Below are positions 1 through 6,886 of a stretch of 6,887 bases of DNA, one piece after another. The stretch is from NCBI GenBank assembly GCA_902778205.1, contig CACYWX010000169.1:1-6887 (forward strand), read 5' to 3'. The stretch's first letter is position 1, and the number at the start of each line of letters is the position of its first letter. The notes beneath the pieces were generated by a model. The model saw only the letters and a program-made list of their open reading frames with translations, was not told the origin of the DNA and did no database searches. This stretch comes from an uncultured Ruminococcus sp. GTDB taxonomy: Bacteria > Bacillota > Clostridia > Oscillospirales > CAG-272. Position numbers and translations under genes: made by a program.

Positions 1-2001
<2,001 letters not shown>

Positions 2002-2005
<4 letters not shown>

Positions 2006-2088
2006 GGCTGACGTCCTTCTATATTGAAATAAGATATGCGAATAATCAGAAAAACTGCACACAATGCAAACCTGCAGCCCGACAGCAT
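2002..2088 (-). CDS. Possible 28-codon leader ORF coupled to leuS
   Basis: A short frame opens with ATG at 2086-2088. Its TGA stop (2002-2004) overlaps the leuS ATG as ATGA, the same coupling seen at the rdgB start. The sequence GGCGGTGA, one mismatch from the ideal GGAGGTGA, sits a few bases before the ATG. The predicted peptide begins MLSGCRFALCAVFLII and ends in EGRQP. It has three Leu and four Ile codons and a hydrophobic core. I recognise no family. It could be a leader peptide for leuS, a small membrane peptide or a chance frame. Against it: a 28-codon open frame arises easily by chance, it uses AT-rich codons (TTG, ATA) unlike the neighbouring genes, and it overlaps a possible promoter. 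If transcription starts at that promoter the ATG would not be in the mRNA. Confidence 0.3.
2041..2069 (-). promoter_or_regulatory. Weak candidate sigma-A promoter for leuS
   Basis: On the minus strand, TTGCAT (plus 2064-2069) and ATTATT (plus 2041-2046) are separated by exactly 17 nt. They lie in the only clearly AT-rich stretch of the gap, about 40 nt upstream of leuS. The -35-like box matches the TTGACA consensus at only its first three positions, so this is a guess supported mainly by spacing, base composition and placement. Other -10-like hexamers, such as TATCTT slightly closer to leuS, are also possible. Confidence 0.25.
2050..2077 (-). terminator. Weak terminator-like stem with five-T run ahead of leuS
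   Basis: On the minus strand CTGCA (plus 2073-2077) pairs with TGCAG (plus 2055-2059) across a 13-nt loop and is followed at once by TTTTT (plus 2050-2054). Three G-T pairs could lengthen the base. The stem is short and the loop is large, so a stable intrinsic terminator is doubtful. It is noted because it is the only hairpin in the gap followed by a run of five T, and it lies just before leuS, inside the possible leader ORF. Confidence 0.2.
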
Positions 2089-2194
2089 ATTCACCGCCCT
2101 ATAAACACGTATCAGAGCGTGTATGCCCAGAGTTCATTTCCGCGTCCCGTGCAATGCGCGTTTCGATCGCTGTTTTCGAGGTTCCCGAGAAAAC

Positions 2195-2225
2195 CGTGAA
2201 ACTGCGTCCCTGACGGAGTTTCACG
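2195..2225 (-). terminator. Nested hairpin with short T run, possible attenuator stem
   Basis: CGTGAAACT (2195-2203) pairs perfectly with AGTTTCACG (2217-2225). Inside, after a G/G mismatch, CGTC (2205-2208) pairs with GACG (2212-2215) around a 3-nt loop. In the minus-strand transcript the hairpin is followed by GGTTTTCT, a weak T tract, so it could act as an intrinsic terminator. An upstream GTCCCTG (plus 2262-2268) is complementary to CAGGGAC in the middle of the hairpin (plus 2206-2212). That would give a competing antiterminator-type fold. No T-box or other known riboswitch core was found nearby. Confidence 0.35.
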
Positions 2226-2331
2226 CATGTTTCAACTGAAGAAACACAGTCCGCGCGAAGACAGGGACTCACAGTCGATTTTCGACTCAAATGCGAGCTG
2301 TCAGGTTATGCCATACGGCCAAGGGGGACCC

Positions 2332-2393
2332 TCGGGAGGGGCACCACTTTCACTTCGTGAAAGTAGTCGGCCCTGAGCTGGTGTCCCTCCCGA
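2332..2393. repeat. 62-nt palindrome with nested hairpin
   Basis: Outer arms of 14 nt, TCGGGAGGGGCACC (2332-2345) and GGTGTCCCTCCCGA (2380-2393), pair with a single non-Watson-Crick position: G-U if read on the plus strand, A-C on the minus strand. Within them an 8-bp perfect stem, ACTTTCAC (2346-2353) with GTGAAAGT (2357-2364), closes a 3-nt loop and leaves a 15-nt single-stranded arm at 2365-2379. No T run follows on either strand, so it is not a standard intrinsic terminator. The design resembles dispersed intergenic palindromic elements or a structured RNA. Copy number cannot be judged from one window, and I see no clear flanking target duplication. Confidence 0.6.
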
Positions 2394-2397
2394 CGCC

Positions 2398-2414
2398 TCC
2401 CGTGCGCAACGGGA
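2398..2414. repeat. 6-bp stem-loop beside the large palindrome
   Basis: TCCCGT (2398-2403) pairs with ACGGGA (2409-2414) around a 5-nt loop. It starts only 5 nt after the 62-nt palindrome and may belong to the same structured unit. Confidence 0.45.
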
Positions 2415-2425
2415 TTCAGATAATT

Positions 2426-2444
2426 GGAAATGCGCAGCGTTTCC
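2426..2444. repeat. 8-bp stem-loop downstream of rsfS
   Basis: GGAAATGC (2426-2433) pairs with GCGTTTCC (2437-2444) around a 3-nt loop, with one T-G pair. No T run follows on the minus strand. It is the second of a closely spaced series of hairpins downstream of rsfS. Confidence 0.45.
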
Positions 2445-2451
2445 TTCCACA

Positions 2452-2470
2452 ATCCGTGTGAAACACGGAT
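2452..2470 (-). terminator. Perfect 8-bp hairpin just after the rsfS stop
   Basis: ATCCGTGT (2452-2459) and ACACGGAT (2463-2470) form a perfect stem with a 3-nt loop, starting 5 nt beyond the rsfS stop codon. The position suits the 3' end of the operon transcript. The downstream minus-strand sequence (TTGTGGAAGG) has no T tract, so it is more likely an mRNA 3'-end stabiliser or part of a processed region than a standard Rho-independent terminator. Confidence 0.4.
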
Positions 2471-2475
2471 AAGGT

Positions 2476-2892
2476 TCAGTCCTCCGTGATCAGCTCGGAG
2501 ATGTCCCGCTCCGTGGTGTCCTGATAGAGCTTGTCCAGGTTGTAGAACTCCCGGCCCTCGCTGTTGAACAGGTGGACAATGACGGGTCCGAAGTCCTGAA
2601 GCACCCAGATGCCCGTGTCCGCGCCCTCGATGTGGTGGGGCGCAATGCCGTAGGGCTCCAGCCGGAATTCGATCTCGTCCGCCAGCGCGCGGATCTGTGT
2701 GCGGGAGGAACCGGTGGCGATGACGAAATAATCCGCGATCACCGTTCTGTCCTCCACGTGGAGCAGCTTGATGTCCCGGGCCTTCTTGGCGTCCAGCACG
2801 GAGACGATCAGCTTCGCAAGGGTCTCGGGGTTCTCGAGCTTTTCCGCCGTCATGTTGTATTCGATCGGCAGCTTTTCGGTTTCGTTGTCCAT
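2476..2892 (-). CDS. rsfS: Ribosomal silencing factor RsfS
   Basis: RsfS (DUF143 / Iojap family) binds ribosomal protein uL14 on the 50S subunit and blocks joining to the 30S, lowering translation when nutrients are scarce. The 138 residues show the family core: ADYFVIATGSSRTQIRALAD at 53-72, EG at 89-90, the WVLQDFGPVIVHLF segment at 96-109 and REFYNLDKL at 114-122. The roughly 24 residues before the domain are polar. The start at 2892 has GGAGG a few bases upstream. A second ATG at codon 14 would bring the start nearer the domain but has no ribosome site, so the longer form is preferred. It lies 54 nt after the LCP gene, with a hairpin in that space, and is the last gene of the tight block before the gap ahead of leuS. 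The rsfS next to nadD and yqeK arrangement is typical of Firmicutes. Confidence 0.97.
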   Translation of the reverse strand: MDNETEKLPIEYNMTAEKLENPETLAKLIVSVLDAKKARDIKLLHVEDRTVIADYFVIATGSSRTQIRALADEIEFRLEPYGIAPHHIEGADTGIWVLQDFGPVIVHLFNSEGREFYNLDKLYQDTTERDISELITED

Positions 2893-2920
2893 ACGGTCCT
2901 CCGTTTCATTATCATATTCT

Positions 2921-2940
2921 CCGGAAGCTCCCGCCTCCGG
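2921..2940 (-). other. 8-bp hairpin with GGGA loop between LCP gene and rsfS
   Basis: In the minus-strand RNA, CCGGAGGC pairs with GCTTCCGG (one G-U) and closes a GGGA loop, which fits the GNRA tetraloop class. It occupies most of the first half of the 54-nt gap after the LCP stop. The following sequence is AT-rich but lacks a T run, so full termination is unlikely. A role in partial termination, mRNA processing or stability between the two genes is possible. Confidence 0.4.
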
Positions 2941-2946
2941 GCTTTG

Positions 2947-4467
2947 TCAGTGGATAAAGGGAATGGCGATGGAGTCCTCCGCCACCTCGTCCGCCGTGTA
3001 TTCCGAGGTGTAGGCGGAGGTGACGGGCGCGTAGTATACGTTCAGATACCGGTCGTAGTTGTAGCAGAAGGTCCAGTACCGGTCGAAGATGTTGTCGTCG
3101 ATGGTCTTCTCATAGATGTTGAAGTGCTCGTTGACGGCCTGCAGGGTCGCCGCCCGGTTGATGACGTAGTGGACGTTCCAGTCCTCCATGTTGCCCGGAA
3201 TGGTCATCATGGTCACGTTCTCCATGCCGATATTCAGGAAGGACCGGGCGAAGAACACCAGATCGGAGATCGACATGTCCGTGGTCACGTTGGCCTTCAC
3301 CACCTGCGCCAGATCGTTAATCCGCCCGATGTCCATGTTCTTGAGCAGGGACACCACCTTCTGGTACAGGGCAGTCATGAAGATCTTCTGGGCGTTGACG
3401 CGGCCCAGGTCTCCCTGCACATAGTCGGAGCGGAACCGCACGAAGCCCTCCGCCGCGTAGCCGTCCAGCTCCTGCCAGCCCTCGCCGATGGCGATGGAGA
3501 GGCCCTGGGCGGGATCCTCGTAGAACATGGGACCGGGTACGAACACCCGGATGGGTCCAACGGAGTTCACGATGGCCGGGAAGCCTTCCAGATCCACCAG
3601 AACCGTGTAGTGGATCTTCACGCAGAGGCTCTGCTCCAGGATCCGCGCGTAGTCGGACAGGGCCCGCATGTAGCAGTTGTCATAGCCCTGATGATACCAG
3701 CTCCCCACCAGAGAGGCATACTGGGCGTTGATCTTGTCCGTGGCCACGCCGGTGGTGATGAGGGTATCCCGGGGAATCTGCATGACCGTGATGGAGGAGT
3801 CCACCGTGTTGATGTTCACAAGCATCGTCACGTCGGCCAGATTGGCCTGCTTGTCCATGCCCACCACCAGCACGTTGTAGATGCCGTCGATGGCCTTCCA
3901 TTCGCTGGTGGCCGTCTGGACAGGCTCTTCCTTCCCTTCCGCGGGATCCTTTTCCGCGTCGGGTCCGGATGCGGGATCCTCCCCGGCGCCCGGTCCCGCG
4001 GTGCCGCTGCCGTCCTCGGCCCGGTGGATCGGCGGAGCGGACATTCCTTCGTTCCCGGCGATGGGGGTCGTGTCGAAGGGAAGCTCGCCGTCGTTCCCGG
4101 TCTGATGCGGCTTGTAGAACAGGATCCAGGAGGCCGTCACGATCACCGCCGTATACAGCACGAAGATCACCGCGATCAGCGCAATCTGGGACCCGGTGAG
4201 ACGGGCGTTCTTTTTCCGGATCTTTTCCTTTTTCTTTTCCCTGTCCGCCCGGAAGGGATCGGAGGCGCCGTCGTCCTCGTCCATATGCTCGCCGTCCCCG
4301 TCGGGATAATACATGGATACGTCGTCCTCGTCCGTCTCCGGTACGTCGGTCGCCTCCGATTCCTTGTCCGGATCCGCGGGCTCCTCCTTCGGACTGCCGC
4401 CCAGCGGTCCGTAATCCTGATACCCGCCGCCGTCCGCGTGCTTTTCTTCGAAATCGTCGTTCTTCAT
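2947..4467 (-). CDS. LytR-CpsA-Psr (LCP) family cell-wall glycopolymer ligase
   Basis: LCP proteins move undecaprenyl-pyrophosphate-linked glycopolymers such as teichoic acids onto peptidoglycan outside the membrane. The 506 residues contain, in order: a very acidic cytoplasmic tail (1-70); a basic patch rich in K and R (73-89); one membrane segment (about 92-118, type II topology); a low-complexity linker rich in P, G, E and D (about 120-188); the LCP domain (about 195-425); and a Tyr-rich C-terminal part. LCP signatures are NVLVVGMD at 198-205, the conserved Asp in ADVTML (212), IPRDTL at 231-236 (Arg 233), DKINAQYA at 244-251 and RFRSDYVQGDLGRVNAQ at 344-360. The Arg often found two residues before Asp 212 is Leu here. 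AAGGAG stands 6 nt before the start and overlaps the yqeK stop codon, suggesting translational coupling. The exact glycopolymer substrate cannot be told from sequence. Confidence 0.95.
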   Translation of the reverse strand: MKNDDFEEKHADGGGYQDYGPLGGSPKEEPADPDKESEATDVPETDEDDVSMYYPDGDGEHMDEDDGASDPFRADREKKKEKIRKKNARLTGSQIALIAVIFVLYTAVIVTASWILFYKPHQTGNDGELPFDTTPIAGNEGMSAPPIHRAEDGSGTAGPGAGEDPASGPDAEKDPAEGKEEPVQTATSEWKAIDGIYNVLVVGMDKQANLADVTMLVNINTVDSSITVMQIPRDTLITTGVATDKINAQYASLVGSWYHQGYDNCYMRALSDYARILEQSLCVKIHYTVLVDLEGFPAIVNSVGPIRVFVPGPMFYEDPAQGLSIAIGEGWQELDGYAAEGFVRFRSDYVQGDLGRVNAQKIFMTALYQKVVSLLKNMDIGRINDLAQVVKANVTTDMSISDLVFFARSFLNIGMENVTMMTIPGNMEDWNVHYVINRAATLQAVNEHFNIYEKTIDDNIFDRYWTFCYNYDRYLNVYYAPVTSAYTSEYTADEVAEDSIAIPFIH

Positions 4468-4478
4468 GGGCAGCTCCT

Positions 4479-5129
4479 TTATATACCGCTATTCTTCCCG
4501 TTCCTGTGCTTTTGTATGATGAACCAGTTCCGCGCCGCCACCGAATCCGCCGCGATGGGAGCGCCGTCCCGCATGAGCCCCTCGAGAGTCAGATCGAAGG
4601 ACTCGATCATGGTGTCCCGCAGGGCCTCCAGGGGATCCTCCCCGCTGTCCAGACGGCCGTAGAAATCCCGCCTCAGCCGGACGCAGTCGTCAAAGGTGCG
4701 CGTCTCCTCGATATAATCCGCCAGATAGACCACCGATTCGAACACCGTCATGCCCGCGTGTCCCGTGGTGTGCCACCGGACCCCCGAGAGGATTTCCGGA
4801 TCGGTGAAGGAGGCGAAATCCCGCCCGGCCACCGCCGCTCCGGTCATGGCATGGAAGACGGAGGGGGACAAAAGATCCGCCTCTTCCGTCATTATACCAA
4901 ACTCCCGGCACAATTGCAACTGTTTTTCGACGCTCTCCTTTTTTGTGATGTCGTGAAGCAGGGCGGAGGCGCGCAGGGCGTTCACCCGGTCCGGCAGATA
5001 GATCTCTCCCAGCCGCGCGGCCTCACGCTCCACGGCTCTCGTGTGGGCGTACCGCTTTTCGGTCAGATAGGGCCGGACCGCTTCCGCCAGAGCGCGAAGG
5101 GTGGTCTCGTCAGGATAAATAGTCTTCAT
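4479..5129 (-). CDS. yqeK: YqeK-family HD-domain Ap4A hydrolase
   Basis: YqeK proteins are metal-dependent HD-domain phosphohydrolases that split diadenosine tetraphosphate into two ADP, removing an alarmone made by aminoacyl-tRNA synthetases under stress. The 216 residues show the expected metal ligands: H29 in YAHTRAVE, H59-D60 in ALLHDITK, H93 in VFHAMTGA, H120 and H124 in WHTTGHAGM, and D138 in YLADYIEETR. The length fits the family, with a short basic C-terminal tail. The first 20 nt overlap the 3' end of nadD, and only a weak ribosome site precedes the ATG, so translation is probably coupled to nadD. nadD-yqeK adjacency or fusion is common in Firmicutes. The function is by family; the motif set is complete. 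Confidence 0.95.
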   Translation of the reverse strand: MKTIYPDETTLRALAEAVRPYLTEKRYAHTRAVEREAARLGEIYLPDRVNALRASALLHDITKKESVEKQLQLCREFGIMTEEADLLSPSVFHAMTGAAVAGRDFASFTDPEILSGVRWHTTGHAGMTVFESVVYLADYIEETRTFDDCVRLRRDFYGRLDSGEDPLEALRDTMIESFDLTLEGLMRDGAPIAADSVAARNWFIIQKHRNGKNSGI

Positions 5130-5754
5130 GGATCGTTTCGCTTTCGTAGAGATGATCCCGGCGCACGATGTCGATCACGCCGGGGGGCAGGAGTCCGCAG
5201 AGGTCCTCTCCCGCTCCGATGCGCCTCCGGATCTCGGTGGAGGACAGGGGAAAGGGCTCGTCCCGCAGCAAAAGCACCGGCTTCCCGGTCCGCTCCTCGT
5301 ATTCCGCCCGCTTCCGGTCCAGAACCCGGAATTCCTCGGTCCCCCGGGAAATTCCCGCGATCCGCGCCAGACGCAGAATGTCCTCCGACCGGTACCACCG
5401 GTCCAGGGTCAGGAACATGTCGCTCCCGCACAGCAACCACAGTTCCCGTTCCTCCGCCGCGAAGTGCTCCAACGTCAGGACCGTGTAGCTGATCCCGCCC
5501 TGCCGGATCTCGTAGTCCGAAACCTCCGTGTCCGGAAGTGAACCGAAGGCCGCCCGGCACATGCGCAGTCTGTCCTCCGGGGTGTCTCCCGCCGCCTTTT
5601 GCTTGTGGGGAGGAGTCGCCGTGGGCATCACCAGAAGCCGGAGCCTGTCTTCGCATCCCGCGGGATTCACGGCCCGCAGGAACGCCTCCGCCGCCCGGAC
5701 ATGGCCCATGTGGGGAGGAGCGAAGGTCCCGCCGAAAATCCCCAGCCTCTCCAT
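5110..5754 (-). CDS. nadD: Nicotinate-nucleotide adenylyltransferase
   Basis: NadD joins nicotinate mononucleotide to the AMP part of ATP, giving deamido-NAD, an essential step of NAD synthesis in the cytoplasm. The 214 residues carry the nucleotidyltransferase signature GGTFAPPHMGH at 8-18 with both catalytic His (15, 18), the MPTATPPHK loop at 43-51, the GSDMF motif at 110-114 followed by W120, and LSSTEIR at 170-176. The Asp usual after GGTF is Ala here. This residue varies among NadD proteins, so loss of activity is not implied. Length is normal. The start lies 2 nt after the yhbY stop (TGACCATG) with no strong ribosome site, and the 3' end overlaps yqeK by 20 nt, which points to translational coupling along the operon. 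Confidence 0.97.
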   Translation of the reverse strand: MERLGIFGGTFAPPHMGHVRAAEAFLRAVNPAGCEDRLRLLVMPTATPPHKQKAAGDTPEDRLRMCRAAFGSLPDTEVSDYEIRQGGISYTVLTLEHFAAEERELWLLCGSDMFLTLDRWYRSEDILRLARIAGISRGTEEFRVLDRKRAEYEERTGKPVLLLRDEPFPLSSTEIRRRIGAGEDLCGLLPPGVIDIVRRDHLYESETIHEDYLS

Positions 5755-5756
5755 GG

Positions 5757-6056
5757 TCAGAGCAGGGTGGAGATCGCCCGCTTCTCAGGCTTCGAGGACT
5801 GCTTAAAGAGGATGATCTTGCGCCCGATGACGGCGACGACCTCCGATCCGGTGGCCCGCGCGATGGCTTCTCCGGCCTCCCGCGCGTCCTCGTCGGAATT
5901 CTCCAGGACGCTGATCTTCACCAGCTCCCGGGCCTCCAGCGCGTCCCCGATGGATTTCACGGCCGCCTCGCCCACGCCGCCCTTCCCGATCTGGAAGATG
6001 GCGTCGGTCCGGGAGGCCACGGATTTGAGGATGGCTCTCTGTTTACTGTTCAGCAT
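5757..6056 (-). CDS. yhbY: YhbY/YqeI CRM-domain RNA-binding protein
   Basis: Small single-domain CRM (chloroplast RNA splicing and ribosome maturation) protein that binds precursor 50S subunits and helps their assembly. At 99 residues it is almost only the domain. It starts MLNSKQRAILKSVA and has the RNA-binding loop IFQIGKGGVGEAAV at 20-33 (GKGG at 24-27), then the LEARELVKISVLEN strand-helix region at 40-53 and the GSEVVAVIGRKIILFK end strand at 70-85. AGGAGA precedes the start at good spacing. It begins 21 nt after rdgB and ends 2 nt before nadD. Pairing of yhbY with nadD and rsfS is a standard Firmicutes arrangement. Confidence 0.97.
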   Translation of the reverse strand: MLNSKQRAILKSVASRTDAIFQIGKGGVGEAAVKSIGDALEARELVKISVLENSDEDAREAGEAIARATGSEVVAVIGRKIILFKQSSKPEKRAISTLL

Positions 6057-6077
6057 AATGTCTCCTGTCGGATTCGG

Positions 6078-6752
6078 TCAGTCTCCCAGAAGGACGCTGA
6101 GCCGGCGGGTAAATTCCGCCATGGCGCGTCCTCTGTGGGAAACGCTGTTTTTCTTCTCCGGCGCGGCCTCCCCGAAGGTCTCTCCGAAATCGGGATACCA
6201 GAACAGGGGATCGTAGCCGAAGCCGCCCGCACCCCGCTCTTCCGTCAGGATCACGCCGGGACACTCGCCCCGCACGTTCATGACCCGGGTGGGATCGATG
6301 TTCCTCTTTGCGCAGAGCGCCGCGTCGGCCCGCCATTCCTCCGGGATGACCAGCCCGCAGTTCTCCGGAAGCACCAAGGTCATGACGCAGACGAATTTCG
6401 CCCCGCGCCGCTCCATGGGAACGCCCTCCAGCTCGGAGAGGAGCTTCTTCCGGTTGCTCTCGTCGGTGCCCTCCCCGGAATACCGGGCGGAATAGACCCC
6501 GGGCGCGCCTCCCAGATAATCCACGGCCAGACCGGAATCGTCCGCCGCGCCGATTTTCCCGATTGACGCCGGGACCATGGCCTTGATGAGGGAGTTTTCC
6601 TCAAAGGACTCCCCGTCCTCCTCGATCTCCTCCGTCCAGCCGATGTCCTGGAGCGTCCGCACGCTTAGTTCTTTAGACGACGCGGAGCGGAAAAAAGTTT
6701 CCAGTTCCGCGATTTTTTTCCGGTTGTTGGAGGCCAGGATCAGCTCCGTCAT
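6078..6752 (-). CDS. rdgB: RdgB/HAM1-type XTP/dITP pyrophosphatase
   Basis: This enzyme hydrolyses non-canonical purine triphosphates (ITP, dITP, XTP) to the monophosphate and pyrophosphate, keeping deaminated bases out of DNA and RNA. Motifs in order: ASNNRKKIAEL at 7-17, FEENSLIKA at 50-58, DDSGLAVDYLGGAPGVYSAR at 71-90 with the catalytic acidic pair, GFGYDPLF at 177-184 and SHRGRAM at 205-211. At 224 residues it is longer than the usual 195-205. The extra length lies at about 132-158 (GLVIPEEWRADA to PTRVMN), between the central strand and the GECPG...RG segment. GGAGGA lies just upstream, inside the previous frame, whose TGA overlaps the start as ATGA, so the two are translationally coupled. 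Confidence 0.97.
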   Translation of the reverse strand: MTELILASNNRKKIAELETFFRSASSKELSVRTLQDIGWTEEIEEDGESFEENSLIKAMVPASIGKIGAADDSGLAVDYLGGAPGVYSARYSGEGTDESNRKKLLSELEGVPMERRGAKFVCVMTLVLPENCGLVIPEEWRADAALCAKRNIDPTRVMNVRGECPGVILTEERGAGGFGYDPLFWYPDFGETFGEAAPEKKNSVSHRGRAMAEFTRRLSVLLGD

Positions 6753-6886
6753 GCGTCCTCCTCCGGCTCCTCGCCCTCTTCGCCTTCCTTCTCCTCGTAC
6801 ACCTCTTCGGAGATCAGGGCGTCCACGGTTCCCTCCCCGCCGTCAGCGAGCGGCCGGACGACAGCCTCTGCATTCGGAATCGCCCG
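6749..6886 (-). CDS. 3' end of a frame: glycerate kinase-like segment plus acidic tail
   Basis: The last 45 codons of a frame entering from the right edge. The first 24 residues, with VVRPLADGGEGTVDAL, match the DGGEGTV motif and its surroundings in glycerate kinases of the GlxK/GarK family, where it lies near residue 50 of about 380. Directly after VDALI the sequence becomes SEEVYEEKEGEEGEEPEEDA and stops. The remaining roughly 330 residues of a kinase are absent, and neither other minus-strand frame continues it. Options are a remnant of a truncated kinase, a real protein with an unrelated acidic end, or an assembly join near the edge. The TGA overlaps the rdgB start (ATGA) and supplies its ribosome site, so at least the acidic 3' part looks native to this locus. 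No kinase activity should be assumed. Confidence 0.6.
   Translation of the reverse strand, partial: RAIPNAEAVVRPLADGGEGTVDALISEEVYEEKEGEEGEEPEEDA

Larger units (their letters stand above)
2006..2475. other. 470-nt gene-free, hairpin-dense gap between rsfS and leuS
   Basis: No convincing protein gene on either strand beyond the doubtful 28-codon frame. The gap is crowded with inverted repeats. Stems I can pair by eye are 2105-2122 (5 bp), 2172-2194 (6 bp plus 2 bp), 2195-2225 (9 bp plus 4 bp), 2228-2246 (6 bp), 2273-2287 (6 bp), 2332-2393 (nested), 2398-2414 (6 bp), 2426-2444 (8 bp) and 2452-2470 (8 bp). The GTGAAA/TTTCAC hexamer recurs at 2196, 2219, 2348, 2357 and 2458. The section next to leuS (about 2006-2070) is AT-rich and promoter-like. 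The section at 2320-2400 is GC-rich. It could be a structured leader of leuS, a 3' region of the rsfS operon, or a cluster of dispersed palindromic repeats. Confidence 0.7.

Noticed and set aside
2099..2290. 63-codon minus-strand frame in the gap before leuS
   Set aside because: It starts with TTG, has no clear ribosome site, lies over the 2172-2287 hairpins and resembles no family. Not counted as a gene.
2338..2356. T-box-like GTGGTGCC on the minus strand upstream of leuS
   Set aside because: It matches 7 of 8 bases of the T-box GTGGTACC core, but the rest of the T-box sequence is missing, no terminator with a T run follows, and only about 130 nt separate it from rsfS. The bases are explained by the palindrome at 2332-2393.
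2572..4662. 696-codon open frame on the plus strand
   Set aside because: It is antisense to rsfS, the LCP gene and the end of yqeK, all with clear family motifs. The predicted protein is rich in H, V, G and R as expected from the complement of GC-rich codons and shows no domain.
4506..5492. 328-codon open frame on the plus strand
   Set aside because: Antisense to yqeK and nadD with low-complexity Arg/Pro/Gly content and no recognisable motif.
5719..5730. NadD inactivation from the Asp to Ala change after GGTF
   Set aside because: Both signature His residues, GSDMF and SSTEIR remain, and that position varies in the family.
6189..6752. Possible rdgB pseudogene because of extra length
   Set aside because: All family motifs occur in one continuous frame, and the extra segment is a clean in-frame insertion.
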